Source: Gammaproteobacteria bacterium (GTDB lineage: Bacteria > Pseudomonadota > Gammaproteobacteria > Pseudomonadales > Azotimanducaceae). From it: a stretch of 64,000 nt of DNA. The stretch covers positions 1-64,000 of the forward strand of contig VXUA01000049.1 of NCBI GenBank assembly GCA_009837185.1, given 5' to 3'. Made by a program: the position numbers and the translations under genes. Below, piece by piece: positions 49,886 through 60,063 of this stretch (position 1 is the first letter of the stretch; each line of letters begins with the position of its first letter). The notes below the pieces were generated by a model. That model was not told the DNA's origin, did not search any database, and was given only the letters and a program-made list of their open reading frames with translations.

Positions 49886-50670
49886 AATACGTCATCGCGG
49901 TAGCCAATCAGAAAGGTGGTGTCGGAAAGACAACGACTGCGGTGAACCTAGCCTTCGAACTATCGCGGTCCGAAAAAGCAGTACTACTGATTGATATGGA
50001 CCCGCAGGGCAATGCCTCGACACACGTAGGTGTCGCCGAAGCCCCCGATCAAGCGACAACTTGGGATTGGTTTCAACGCCGCGCGACGCTAACGGACGTC
50101 GTTCACAAGTTAGACACTGGTATGGATGTCCTTGGTTCAACGTCGGACTTGACAGCGATCGAGCTTCAACTTCTTGAGGCGGCAGATCGCACACATCGGA
50201 TGCGGGACTTACTTCAGGCCGAAAACACTTACGAATATGTCATTATCGATTGTCCGCCCAGTTTAAATATCCTTACTATAAACTCGTTAATGTGCGCTAC
50301 TCACGTGTTGATTCCCATGCAGTGCGAGTACTTTGCTCTTGAAGGGCTTAGTGCTTTGTTAAAGACTATTGAAGCAGTGCGTGAGTCGGGGAATGTAGAT
50401 TTAGATATTGACGGCATCGTACGCACGATGTACGACCCCAGAAACAAGCTTGCGCGGGAGGTCTCCCGGCAGCTTTTCGATCATTTTGGAACGAGCGTGT
50501 ATCGTACTGTAGTACCACGGAACGTCAGGCTTGCAGAAGCACCTAGTCACGGGAAACCAGTACAAGTCTATGATCCTCGCTCCAGAGGAGCGATCGCCCA
50601 CAGTGCGCTCGCGCATGAAATGCTTCGACGACATGCTAAACACAACGCGGTGGAACAAATCAATGCCTAG
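49882..50670 (+). CDS. parA: Chromosome partitioning ATPase ParA (Soj)
   Basis: This 262-residue Walker-type ATPase has the deviant Walker A KGGVGKTT (11-18). DMDPQGNASTHVG and IDCPPSLNILTINSL supply the other nucleotide-binding parts. It moves ParB-parS complexes to segregate origins. No N-terminal HTH is present, as in other chromosomal ParA (type Ib size). The ATG overlaps the rsmG stop. ParB follows with an overlap of 8 bases. Confidence 0.96.
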   Translation: MKYVIAVANQKGGVGKTTTAVNLAFELSRSEKAVLLIDMDPQGNASTHVGVAEAPDQATTWDWFQRRATLTDVVHKLDTGMDVLGSTSDLTAIELQLLEAADRTHRMRDLLQAENTYEYVIIDCPPSLNILTINSLMCATHVLIPMQCEYFALEGLSALLKTIEAVRESGNVDLDIDGIVRTMYDPRNKLAREVSRQLFDHFGTSVYRTVVPRNVRLAEAPSHGKPVQVYDPRSRGAIAHSALAHEMLRRHAKHNAVEQINA

Positions 50671-51544
50671 ACAGTCGCTTGGAAAGGGCTTAGACGAACT
50701 ATTAAAACCAATTTCGACAACGGAATCGGAAACCAGTACTAAGACGCCGCCGGACTACACAAAATTCGGTCCAAAAGAGCTACCGATCGAGAAACTTCAA
50801 CCGAATCCGGACCAACCTCGCGCCCAGTTTCCCGAAGAGAGCTTACGCGAACTTGCAAACACAATTGAACAAGTTGGGCTCGTTCAACCGATCTTAGTAC
50901 GCCCAATTGATGCAGATACCTATCAAATCGTCGCCGGAGAACGCCGTTGGCGCGCGGCCGCACTGTGTAAATTAGCGACTGTTCCTGCGGTGATCCGGCC
51001 GCTAGACGATGACAACGTACTGCTTGTCGCACTCATTGAGAATTTACAGAGAGAGGATCTTAATATTGTTGATGAAGCAGAAGCGTATTTTCGACTCCAC
51101 GACGAATTCGGACTCACTCACGGAGAAATAGGAGCCGCTTTAGGTAAGGCCCGCTCTTCAGTAACCAATTTGATTCGATTACGAGGTCTTCCGCCCCGCG
51201 TTCGTACGCATCTACGCAATGCCGACATCGAAATAGGACACGCTAAGCTGTTACTTGGCCTAACGCCTGATTTACAGATTTTGGCTACGAGACAGATCGT
51301 GAAAAGGCAATTGTCCGTACGTCAAACCGAGACATACATCAAGAAGTTAATGGGTGAAACGCCAATCACGAAAGAAAAGCCTCACGATCCAAACGTCACT
51401 TCTTTACAAAACGAACTCTCAGAAAAGCTTGGAGCACCCACCAGTATTCGCATGTTTGGTAAGAGCAAGAAAAAGGGTGAAGTTGCGATTCGATTTACCT
51501 CTCTCGACGAATTAGACGGGATCCTCGACCACTTGCGACGCTAA
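50663..51544 (+). CDS. parB: Chromosome partitioning protein ParB (Spo0J)
   Basis: This 293-residue DNA-binding CTPase recognises parS. It has the N-terminal LGKGLDELL that contacts ParA, then LQPNPDQPRAQF and the CTP-binding box GERRWRAA (92-99). The HTH is LTHGEIGAALGKARSSVTNLIRLRGLP. I placed the start at the ATG at 50663, because the frame upstream of it runs antisense in style within parA and bears no family resemblance. Three parS sites in the window are its expected targets. Confidence 0.96.
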   Translation: MPRQSLGKGLDELLKPISTTESETSTKTPPDYTKFGPKELPIEKLQPNPDQPRAQFPEESLRELANTIEQVGLVQPILVRPIDADTYQIVAGERRWRAAALCKLATVPAVIRPLDDDNVLLVALIENLQREDLNIVDEAEAYFRLHDEFGLTHGEIGAALGKARSSVTNLIRLRGLPPRVRTHLRNADIEIGHAKLLLGLTPDLQILATRQIVKRQLSVRQTETYIKKLMGETPITKEKPHDPNVTSLQNELSEKLGAPTSIRMFGKSKKKGEVAIRFTSLDELDGILDHLRR

Positions 51545-51566
51545 TAAGCACTAACAGCCTCTGGTT

Positions 51567-51596
51567 CATGCCCAAAGGGCATGGACTTTGTATAAT
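51567..51596 (+). promoter_or_regulatory. Probable atp operon promoter with palindrome in -35 region
   Basis: A consensus -10 TATAAT (51591-51596) lies downstream of a perfect palindrome CATGCCC-AAA-GGGCATG (51567-51583) that covers the -35 position. No good -35 hexamer is visible. The palindrome is therefore a candidate regulator site, or the parB terminator stem. Confidence 0.5.
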
Positions 51597-51633
51597 TCGC
51601 ACCGCTTTTCACGATGAATCACGACATTAGTTA

Positions 51634-51650
51634 CACCCCTCGTGGGGGTG
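51634..51650 (+). promoter_or_regulatory. Hairpin over the ribosome-binding region of atpI
   Basis: CACCCC (51634-51639) pairs with GGGGTG (51645-51650). The G-rich arm is the only Shine-Dalgarno-like stretch near the expected atpI start, so the hairpin would restrict its translation. Confidence 0.4.
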
Positions 51651-51658
51651 GCTAGGTT

Positions 51659-52060
51659 ATACCAATCCAACCTTCAGACGAGAACCTAAAAGCCACTAAT
51701 ACGGATCAACCGCACCTATGGGCGGTTGTTATCCAAGGACTGGCAGTTTTTTTGGGTGGTATTGGGATAAGTCTGTTCAATACGCCAGTCGCAATCGCAG
51801 TTTGGCTAAGTGGCGGAGTAGTTGTGTTAGCAAACGTTTGGTTTGCGTGGACAGTTCGCGCAACGAACGCACCAGGTCGTATTTTGATTTTTCATCTGAT
51901 ACGATTTTTTTTGTACATTCTTGGCATGGTAGGCGTCATTAAATTATTAGATCAAGATCCTTTGATTAGTGTGTTCGGTATGATCGGAGCACACGTTGTG
52001 TATGTATTGGCGAACATGTGTCTCAGTAATTTCACGGGTGTGAGTTCGACCGAATCCTAA
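51659..52060 (+). CDS. atpI: ATP synthase subunit I (AtpI)
   Basis: This small membrane protein has four hydrophobic segments. It lies before atpB in the usual place for AtpI, the non-essential assembly/Mg-related factor of the atp operon. The first helix, WAVVIQGLAVFLGGIGISL, lies partly upstream of the only standard start (TTG at 51752, which would give 102 residues and cut the helix). Reading back in frame there is no ATG, GTG or TTG until the stop at 51653-51655. I therefore give the open frame from the ATA at 51659. The true start may be ATA, ATC (51665), CTG (51740) or the TTG at 51752. Translation is expected to be weak. Only the C-terminal part from 51752 is certain. Confidence 0.6.
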   Translation: MPIQPSDENLKATNTDQPHLWAVVIQGLAVFLGGIGISLFNTPVAIAVWLSGGVVVLANVWFAWTVRATNAPGRILIFHLIRFFLYILGMVGVIKLLDQDPLISVFGMIGAHVVYVLANMCLSNFTGVSSTES

Positions 52061-52084
52061 ATTAAGGATCAAGTTCGTAGGTGA

Positions 52085-52954
<870 letters not shown>

Positions 52955-52977
52955 ATCTTTTATTCACTGGAGAAAAT

Positions 52978-53235
52978 ATGGATCCTACTTTGTTGTCGAC
53001 ATTACTAAAAATGGGCGGCTTTATCGCCGGCGCACTAATGCTTGGGATGGCGGCGATCGGCGCGGCATTGGGAGTTGGGAATTTGGGAAATAGCTACCTT
53101 CAAGCAATCGCGCGGCAACCAGAGATGCTACCGTTACTACGTACCCAAATGTTCATCGTGCTGGGCTTGATCGACGCGATCCCAATGATGGCTGTCGGTA
53201 TTGGCATGTACATCATTTTTGCGGGTAGCGGCTAA
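52978..53235 (+). CDS. atpE: ATP synthase F0 subunit c
   Basis: This is an 85-residue two-helix subunit of the proton-driven ring. The carboxylate is Asp66 in [12 protein letters not shown]. The loop is AIARQPE. An aspartate without the sodium-binding glutamate/serine pattern suggests proton coupling. The ATG at 52978 has a GGAGA ribosome-binding site. The open frame upstream overlaps atpB and is spurious. Confidence 0.97.
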   Translation: MDPTLLSTLLKMGGFIAGALMLGMAAIGAALGVGNLGNSYLQAIARQPEMLPLLRTQMFIVLGLIDAIPMMAVGIGMYIIFAGSG

Positions 53236-53251
53236 ACGAGAGGCAGACGCA

Positions 53252-53722
53252 ATGGATATAAATTTCACACTGGTCGGACTCACGGTTGCATTCGTGGTGT
53301 TTATCTTGATTTGTCGTGCTTACGTTTGGCCCCCCCTCATCAACGCAATGCGTGCGCGTCAGGAACGGATTGCACATGGTCTCGAAAATGCAGAGAAAGC
53401 TGAAGAAGCACTAGCGAAGTCGAATGCTGATGCCGAAGTGCTTTTGCGAGATGCACGAGCTGAAGGCCAACGGATCATTGAACAAGCTCGCGCTCAAGCC
53501 ACAATGGTCGTAGATGATGCTAAAGAGCAAGCCCGAGAAGAAGGAGAGCGCAGACTTACCGCAGCGCGTGCAGAAATCACGCAAGAAATCAATCGAGCTC
53601 GTGAGAGTCTGCGTCAGGAAGTGGCGTATTTAGCTGTAGTCGGCGCATCTCGAATTTTGAGTAGTGAAATCGACCGTCGCAAGCACGCCGCGATGCTTGA
53701 GAACCTAGTCAGGGAACTCTAA
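53252..53722 (+). CDS. atpF: ATP synthase F0 subunit b
   Basis: This is a 156-residue peripheral stalk subunit with one N-terminal membrane helix (about residues 5-25). A long charged helix (AEEALAKSNADAEVLLRDARAEGQRIIEQARAQA) dimerises. Length is identical to E. coli AtpF (156). The ATG at 53252 has GAGAGG upstream. It is 16 bases after atpE. Confidence 0.96.
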   Translation: MDINFTLVGLTVAFVVFILICRAYVWPPLINAMRARQERIAHGLENAEKAEEALAKSNADAEVLLRDARAEGQRIIEQARAQATMVVDDAKEQAREEGERRLTAARAEITQEINRARESLRQEVAYLAVVGASRILSSEIDRRKHAAMLENLVREL

Positions 53723-53725
53723 CCG

Positions 53726-54265
53726 TTGGCAGAAGCTGCAACTCTAGCGCGACCTTACGCGCTTGCCGCGTTTGATATTGCAAGAGAGAGAGAGCGATTC
53801 GATCATTGGTCGCACGTGCTTGAACAACTTGCTCAGGTTACCAGCACTCCAAAGCTTAGTGAGTACCTTTCGTCGCCAGTACATACCACAGCAGCTAAAG
53901 CGATCACGGTGATCGATTTACTCGAAGACGATTTGACAGAGAGTACAAAACGGTTTGTGCGGGTCTTAGCAGAGAATCACCGTCTCGATCTGATTCCAGA
54001 AATTCGCGCGACCTTTGAAGAACTCCTAGCGGAAGAACGAAAAACACTCGCGGTGGAGGTCACTACGGCAGTGGAACTCACACCCGAAGAAATCAAAGCA
54101 TTTGACGATGCACTTACTCGGAAATACCAACGAGAAATCAATTTGACCATCAAAATAGATCCCGAAATTGTTGGGGGAGCTCTAATCCGCGCGGGAGACA
54201 CTGTGCTTGATGGTACGGTACGCGGAAAACTAGAGAAACTACAAACATCCTTAATGCGAACTTAG
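53726..54265 (+). CDS. atpH: ATP synthase F1 subunit delta
   Basis: This is a 179-residue subunit at the top of F1 that links to the b stalk (E. coli 177). It starts ATLARPYALAAFDIARE and ends with the conserved IKIDPEIVGGALIRAGDTVLDGTVRGKLEKL. The start is a TTG at 53726, three bases after atpF. No ATG is available. Confidence 0.95.
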   Translation: MAEAATLARPYALAAFDIARERERFDHWSHVLEQLAQVTSTPKLSEYLSSPVHTTAAKAITVIDLLEDDLTESTKRFVRVLAENHRLDLIPEIRATFEELLAEERKTLAVEVTTAVELTPEEIKAFDDALTRKYQREINLTIKIDPEIVGGALIRAGDTVLDGTVRGKLEKLQTSLMRT

Positions 54266-54284
54266 GTTAAAGTAAAGAAAAAAA

Positions 54285-55844
54285 ATGAAGCAACAAGCAT
54301 TAAATCCATCAGAAATAAGCGACCTTATTAAAGATCGCATCGCCAAGCTCGATCTCACTTCGCAAGCTCAGAATGAAGGAACCATTGTTTCCGTCGCGGA
54401 TGGGATCGTGCGAATTCACGGACTTGCTGACGTGCAGTACGGAGAAATGGTCGAGTTCTCTGGTGGTGTCATGGGCATGGCGATGAACTTAGAACGCGAT
54501 TCGGTCGGCGCAGTGGTACTCGGCGATTACCAAACCCTTTCCGAAGGTATGACCGCGCGTTGTACGAAGCGAATTGCAGAGGTACCCGTAGGTCCCGAGC
54601 TTTTAGGACGAGTCGTTGATGCCCTTGGTGATCCCATTGATGGCAAGGGACCGCTCAATGCGTCAGAGTCATCACCGATTGAAAAGGTCGCACCAGGTGT
54701 AATTGCGCGACAGTCTGTATCTGAACCAGTACAGACCGGCATCAAGTGCATCGATTCCATGATCCCTCTCGGACGTGGCCAACGCGAGTTAATTATCGGC
54801 GACAGACAGATCGGTAAAACAGCTATAGCTGTGGATACGGTGATCAATCAGAAGGACAAAGGCATCAAATGCGTCTATGTTGCTGTCGGACAAAAGATGT
54901 CGACCATCGCCAACATCGTACGAACCTTAGAAGAAAACGGCGCATTAGATAACACAATCGTCGTGGCAGCCTCTGCAGCAGAGCCAGCACCCCTGCAATA
55001 CATTGCCCCGTACGCAGGTTGCAGCATGGGTGAGTACTTCCGAGATACAGGGCAAGACGCTCTGATCATATACGACGATTTAACGAAACAAGCTTGGGCT
55101 TATCGTCAAGTCTCGCTTCTATTACGCCGTCCTCCCGGTCGAGAGGCATATCCAGGTGACATTTTCTACCTCCATTCACGATTACTGGAGCGTGCGGCGC
55201 GCGTTAATGCTGAATACGTAGAACAGATGACGAACGGGAAGGTTAAGGGTCGCACTGGTTCTCTAACAGCCTTGCCAATCATTGAGACGCAAGCGGGCGA
55301 CGTATCGGCGTTCGTACCGACCAACGTGATTTCGATCACTGATGGGCAAATTTTCTTGGAAACAGACCGTTTTAACGCGGGACTGCGACCAGCGATGAGT
55401 CCGGGGATTTCGGTATCTCGAGTTGGCGGGGCAGCACAAGTCGACTTTATCCGCAAATTGTCCGGCGGTGTGAAGTTAGCGTTAGCGCAGTATCGAGAAC
55501 TCGCGGCATTCTCGCAGTTCGCGTCAGATCTCGACGAAGCGACCAGAAAACAGTTGGAACACGGGCAACGAATTGAAGAGCTCATGAAACAGCAACAGTT
55601 CACACCGATGTCTGTTGCCGAAATGGGCGTGTCGTTGTTTGCTGGGAACGAGGGTTATCTAGTGGATGTCCCGGTTTCTAGAGTGTTAGAGTTTGAGCGC
55701 GATTTGCTCAACTATATGAATACCCACCACGGGGACTGGATGAAAGAGATCACCGAGACTGGGGACTATAACGATGAGATCGTTGCATACATGCGGAAAG
55801 CGATCGATGATTTTGTCGCGTCGCATTCGTACGGAGATAGTTAA
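54285..55844 (+). CDS. atpA: ATP synthase F1 subunit alpha
   Basis: This is a 519-residue F1 subunit holding the non-catalytic nucleotide sites (E. coli 513). Walker A is GDRQIGKT (about residues 171-178) and the DELSEID-type alpha signature reads [17 protein letters not shown]. It begins [14 protein letters not shown]. The stop overlaps the atpG start as TAATG. Confidence 0.97.
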   Translation: MKQQALNPSEISDLIKDRIAKLDLTSQAQNEGTIVSVADGIVRIHGLADVQYGEMVEFSGGVMGMAMNLERDSVGAVVLGDYQTLSEGMTARCTKRIAEVPVGPELLGRVVDALGDPIDGKGPLNASESSPIEKVAPGVIARQSVSEPVQTGIKCIDSMIPLGRGQRELIIGDRQIGKTAIAVDTVINQKDKGIKCVYVAVGQKMSTIANIVRTLEENGALDNTIVVAASAAEPAPLQYIAPYAGCSMGEYFRDTGQDALIIYDDLTKQAWAYRQVSLLLRRPPGREAYPGDIFYLHSRLLERAARVNAEYVEQMTNGKVKGRTGSLTALPIIETQAGDVSAFVPTNVISITDGQIFLETDRFNAGLRPAMSPGISVSRVGGAAQVDFIRKLSGGVKLALAQYRELAAFSQFASDLDEATRKQLEHGQRIEELMKQQQFTPMSVAEMGVSLFAGNEGYLVDVPVSRVLEFERDLLNYMNTHHGDWMKEITETGDYNDEIVAYMRKAIDDFVASHSYGDS

Positions 55845-56707
55845 TGGCCGCTGGCCGCGAGATCAAGAAGAAGATCGGTAGCATTCAGAATACCAAAAAG
55901 GTAACGAGTGCGATGCAGATGGTGGCGGCAAGCAAGATGCGACGCACGCAGCAACGCATGCATGCGGCACGCCCCTATGCTTACCGTTTACGCCAAATAA
56001 TAGGTCATCTTGCCAGTGCGCGCCCAGAATACACGCATCAATACATGACCGATCCCGAAGAAGTTAAGCGAATCAGTTACATTGTGATTTCTACCGACAA
56101 GGGACAGTGCGGCGGCTTAAATGCCAACCTCTTTCGTGCTCTGCTCAAGGATATCAATCAGTGGCAACAACAGTCCGTTCAGGCTGATCTGGCGATATTG
56201 GGGAACAAGGCAATTACTTTTTTCCGGTCGGTTGGTGGCAACGTAAAGACTGCGATTCCTGATATCGGTGAGCTACCTGAAATCGAACCGCTTATCGGGG
56301 GACTGAAGGTCGTCTTCGATGAGTTTGTGGACAACACAGTCCAGCGAGTAGATCTTGTATCAAATACGTTTGTTAATAGTATGACCCAGCGACCGCATGT
56401 CCGCCAGTTGTTACCACTGAGCAAATCTGACGATCTGCAGACGACGCACTCTTGGGATTACATATACGAACCAGAAGCAAGCGTATTAATTGAGGGTTTG
56501 GTTCAACGATACATCGAGTCACAGGTATATCAAGCGGTAATTGAAAACGTTGCTTGTGAGCAATCTGCTCGAATGATCGCGATGAAAAACGCGACGGACA
56601 ATGCCGCGGCCATGATTGACGACCTAAATCTGCTCTACAACAATGTACGACAAGCATCCATCACCCAAGAAATTGCTGAAATAGTCGGCGGAGCCGCAGC
56701 GATTTAG
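55844..56707 (+). CDS. atpG: ATP synthase F1 subunit gamma
   Basis: This is a 287-residue rotor subunit (E. coli 287). N-terminal helix: AAGREIKKKIGSIQNTKKVTSAMQMVAASKMRR. C-terminal helix: ERSARMIAMKNATDNA-type sequence, here EQSARMIAMKNATDNAAAMIDDLNLLYNNVRQASITQEIAEIVGGAAA. TDKGQCGGLNANLFR is also conserved. The start overlaps the atpA stop by one base. Confidence 0.97.
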   Translation: MAAGREIKKKIGSIQNTKKVTSAMQMVAASKMRRTQQRMHAARPYAYRLRQIIGHLASARPEYTHQYMTDPEEVKRISYIVISTDKGQCGGLNANLFRALLKDINQWQQQSVQADLAILGNKAITFFRSVGGNVKTAIPDIGELPEIEPLIGGLKVVFDEFVDNTVQRVDLVSNTFVNSMTQRPHVRQLLPLSKSDDLQTTHSWDYIYEPEASVLIEGLVQRYIESQVYQAVIENVACEQSARMIAMKNATDNAAAMIDDLNLLYNNVRQASITQEIAEIVGGAAAI

Positions 56708-56714
56708 TGATTAA

Positions 56715-58142
<1,428 letters not shown>

Positions 58143-58146
58143 CGCA

Positions 58147-58569
58147 ATGGCTTCTCTCATGAATTGCAGCATCGTTAGCGCGGAACAGGAAATTTTTTCC
58201 GGCAAAGTTACGATGGTGGTAGCCGCCGGTTCAGAAGGAGATCTTGGCATTCTTCCAGGGCACGCACCATTGCTTACAGGGATCAAGGCTGGACCAGTTC
58301 GACTCAAACTTGAAGATCAAACCGAAGAGATCTTTTTCGCGTCTGGAGGGTATCTGGAGGTTCAACCCAGCGGGGTAATCGTCCTAGCGGACACCGCGAT
58401 TCGAGCGGACGATATTGATGAGGCAGAAGCCAAGGAAACTCAAGAACGAGCCCGCAAACTCATGGATGAGCAAGCAAATGAAATCGATTTTGCCCGCGCC
58501 GAATCGATGGTCGCAGATTCACTCGGCCAACAACGCACACTTGAAGAATTGCGTAAACGCAGACGCTAG
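58147..58569 (+). CDS. atpC: ATP synthase F1 subunit epsilon
   Basis: This is a 140-residue subunit (E. coli 139) that caps the rotor and inhibits ATP hydrolysis. The N-terminal beta-sandwich contains NCSIVSAEQEIFSGKVTMVVAAGSEGDLGILPGHAPLLTGIKAGPVR, and a two-helix C-terminus follows. The ATG at 58147 is taken. ATG 58159 is the alternative, four residues shorter. It ends the atp operon, with glmU 121 bases downstream. Confidence 0.95.
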   Translation: MASLMNCSIVSAEQEIFSGKVTMVVAAGSEGDLGILPGHAPLLTGIKAGPVRLKLEDQTEEIFFASGGYLEVQPSGVIVLADTAIRADDIDEAEAKETQERARKLMDEQANEIDFARAESMVADSLGQQRTLEELRKRRR

Positions 58570-58690
58570 CCAGTTCAACACACACATTAGGTTGGTGTAT
58601 TTGCACCGCGTTATTTATATCATTGCTATGTACCCAATGACGCGTGGCGATCTTATACCGGTAATTTGTTGATGTCGAGAGAAAACCCAG

Positions 58691-60061
58691 ATGCTTGAAG
58701 TGGTTGTTCTAGCGGCAGGAGCCGGTACGCGTATGCGTTCGCGCGTCCCCAAAGTTTTCCACACTTTGTTAGACTCTCCAATTCTAGCACAAGTGATTCG
58801 TGCGGTGCAAGCAGCATCGCCGGCGCGAATTCATGTGATTATTCAACCTGCGATGCAGGAACTAGCAGAGCAAACACTCGGGCACGACGAAGTAAACTGG
58901 GTTCATCAAGAATCTCAGGACGGTACCGGACACGCGGTATTGCAAGCACTTCCACATATAGCTAAGGATGCTACAGTCGCGATCGTGACCGGTGATACAC
59001 CTTTGCTGTCTGCACAGACAATACAGAAAGCTGCAAGCGGTTGTCCGGAAGGCATTACCATCGTCACCGCAGAGCTAGAAGACCCCTGCGGTTACGGACG
59101 CATCGAACGAAATTCGAACGGTCAAGTGATTGCGATAGTCGAAGATAAAGACGCGTCGCAAGCTCAGCAAGCGATTCGGGAAGTCAATAGCGGCATCATC
59201 GGAGTCTCACGAACGATCTTAGAACAATTGCTCGGTAGACTGACCCGAAATAACGCGCAAAACGAGCTCTATCTAACCGAGATCGTACAACTAGCAGTCG
59301 AAACAGGAATTCCGGTTCAAACAGTTACAGTCGAAGACCCAGACGAGATACGGGGTATTAACGATCGAGTCGAGTTAGCAGAGGTCGAAAAAATTCTGCG
59401 AAGTCGACGGGTCCGTGAACTAATGCAAAACGGACTAACGCTTCGAGACCCAGAACGGTTCGATTTACGCGGGAAATTAGTAGTAGGACTTGACTGCGTT
59501 ATTGATGTGAATGTGCTAATTGAAGGAGAAGTACGTTTAGGGGATGGAGTGTATATAGGACCTGGAAGTGTTTTAAGAAGTACGGAAATCGAAACCGACG
59601 CGAAAGTACTTGAATATTCAATATTAGAGTCAGCGAAAGTAGGAAAACGATGCTCCATCGGTCCGTTCGCGCGCATCCGGCCTGGTACCTCTTTAGCCGA
59701 TGAGGTGCGAGTCGGAAACTTTGTAGAAGTGAAAGCATCACAACTTGGAAAGGGCGCGAAAACCAGCCATCTCGCGTACATAGGTGATGCGAATATTGGC
59801 GCAAACACCAATATCGGAGCGGGTGCGATAACCTGCAATTTTGACGGCGAACGCAAACATCAAACCGTGATCGGCGATGATGTTTTCGTAGGTACGAACA
59901 GTACATTAATAGCACCTTTGAATGTACATTCGGGAGCGTTTATCGCGGCAGGGACGACCGTGACTCGTGACGTTAAAAGTCCTTCGCTAGTTGTGTCTAG
60001 AACACGCCAAAGAGAGATTGAAAACTGGGTGCCACCAACCGTCCGGAGGAAGAAACCCTAA
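58691..60061 (+). CDS. glmU: Bifunctional GlmU (GlcN-1-P acetyltransferase / GlcNAc-1-P uridyltransferase)
   Basis: This 456-residue enzyme (E. coli 456) makes UDP-GlcNAc for peptidoglycan and lipopolysaccharide. The N-terminal uridyltransferase has LAAGAGTRMRSRVPKVFH and QDGTGHAV. The C-terminal left-handed beta-helix acetyltransferase has hexapeptide repeats and ends with NIGAGAITCNFDGERKHQTVIGDDVFVGTNS. It starts ATG at 58691, after the ATP synthase operon, and glmS follows 2 bases later. Confidence 0.97.
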   Translation: MLEVVVLAAGAGTRMRSRVPKVFHTLLDSPILAQVIRAVQAASPARIHVIIQPAMQELAEQTLGHDEVNWVHQESQDGTGHAVLQALPHIAKDATVAIVTGDTPLLSAQTIQKAASGCPEGITIVTAELEDPCGYGRIERNSNGQVIAIVEDKDASQAQQAIREVNSGIIGVSRTILEQLLGRLTRNNAQNELYLTEIVQLAVETGIPVQTVTVEDPDEIRGINDRVELAEVEKILRSRRVRELMQNGLTLRDPERFDLRGKLVVGLDCVIDVNVLIEGEVRLGDGVYIGPGSVLRSTEIETDAKVLEYSILESAKVGKRCSIGPFARIRPGTSLADEVRVGNFVEVKASQLGKGAKTSHLAYIGDANIGANTNIGAGAITCNFDGERKHQTVIGDDVFVGTNSTLIAPLNVHSGAFIAAGTTVTRDVKSPSLVVSRTRQREIENWVPPTVRRKKP

Positions 60062-60063
60062 TT

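Noticed and set aside
50531..50662. Upstream extension of the parB reading frame
   Set aside because: It overlaps parA in another frame. The ATG at 50663 gives the conserved LGKGLDELL N-terminus.
51718..51942. ATG-started frame at the beginning of the atp operon
   Set aside because: It is a shifted frame of atpI with no membrane helix or family likeness.
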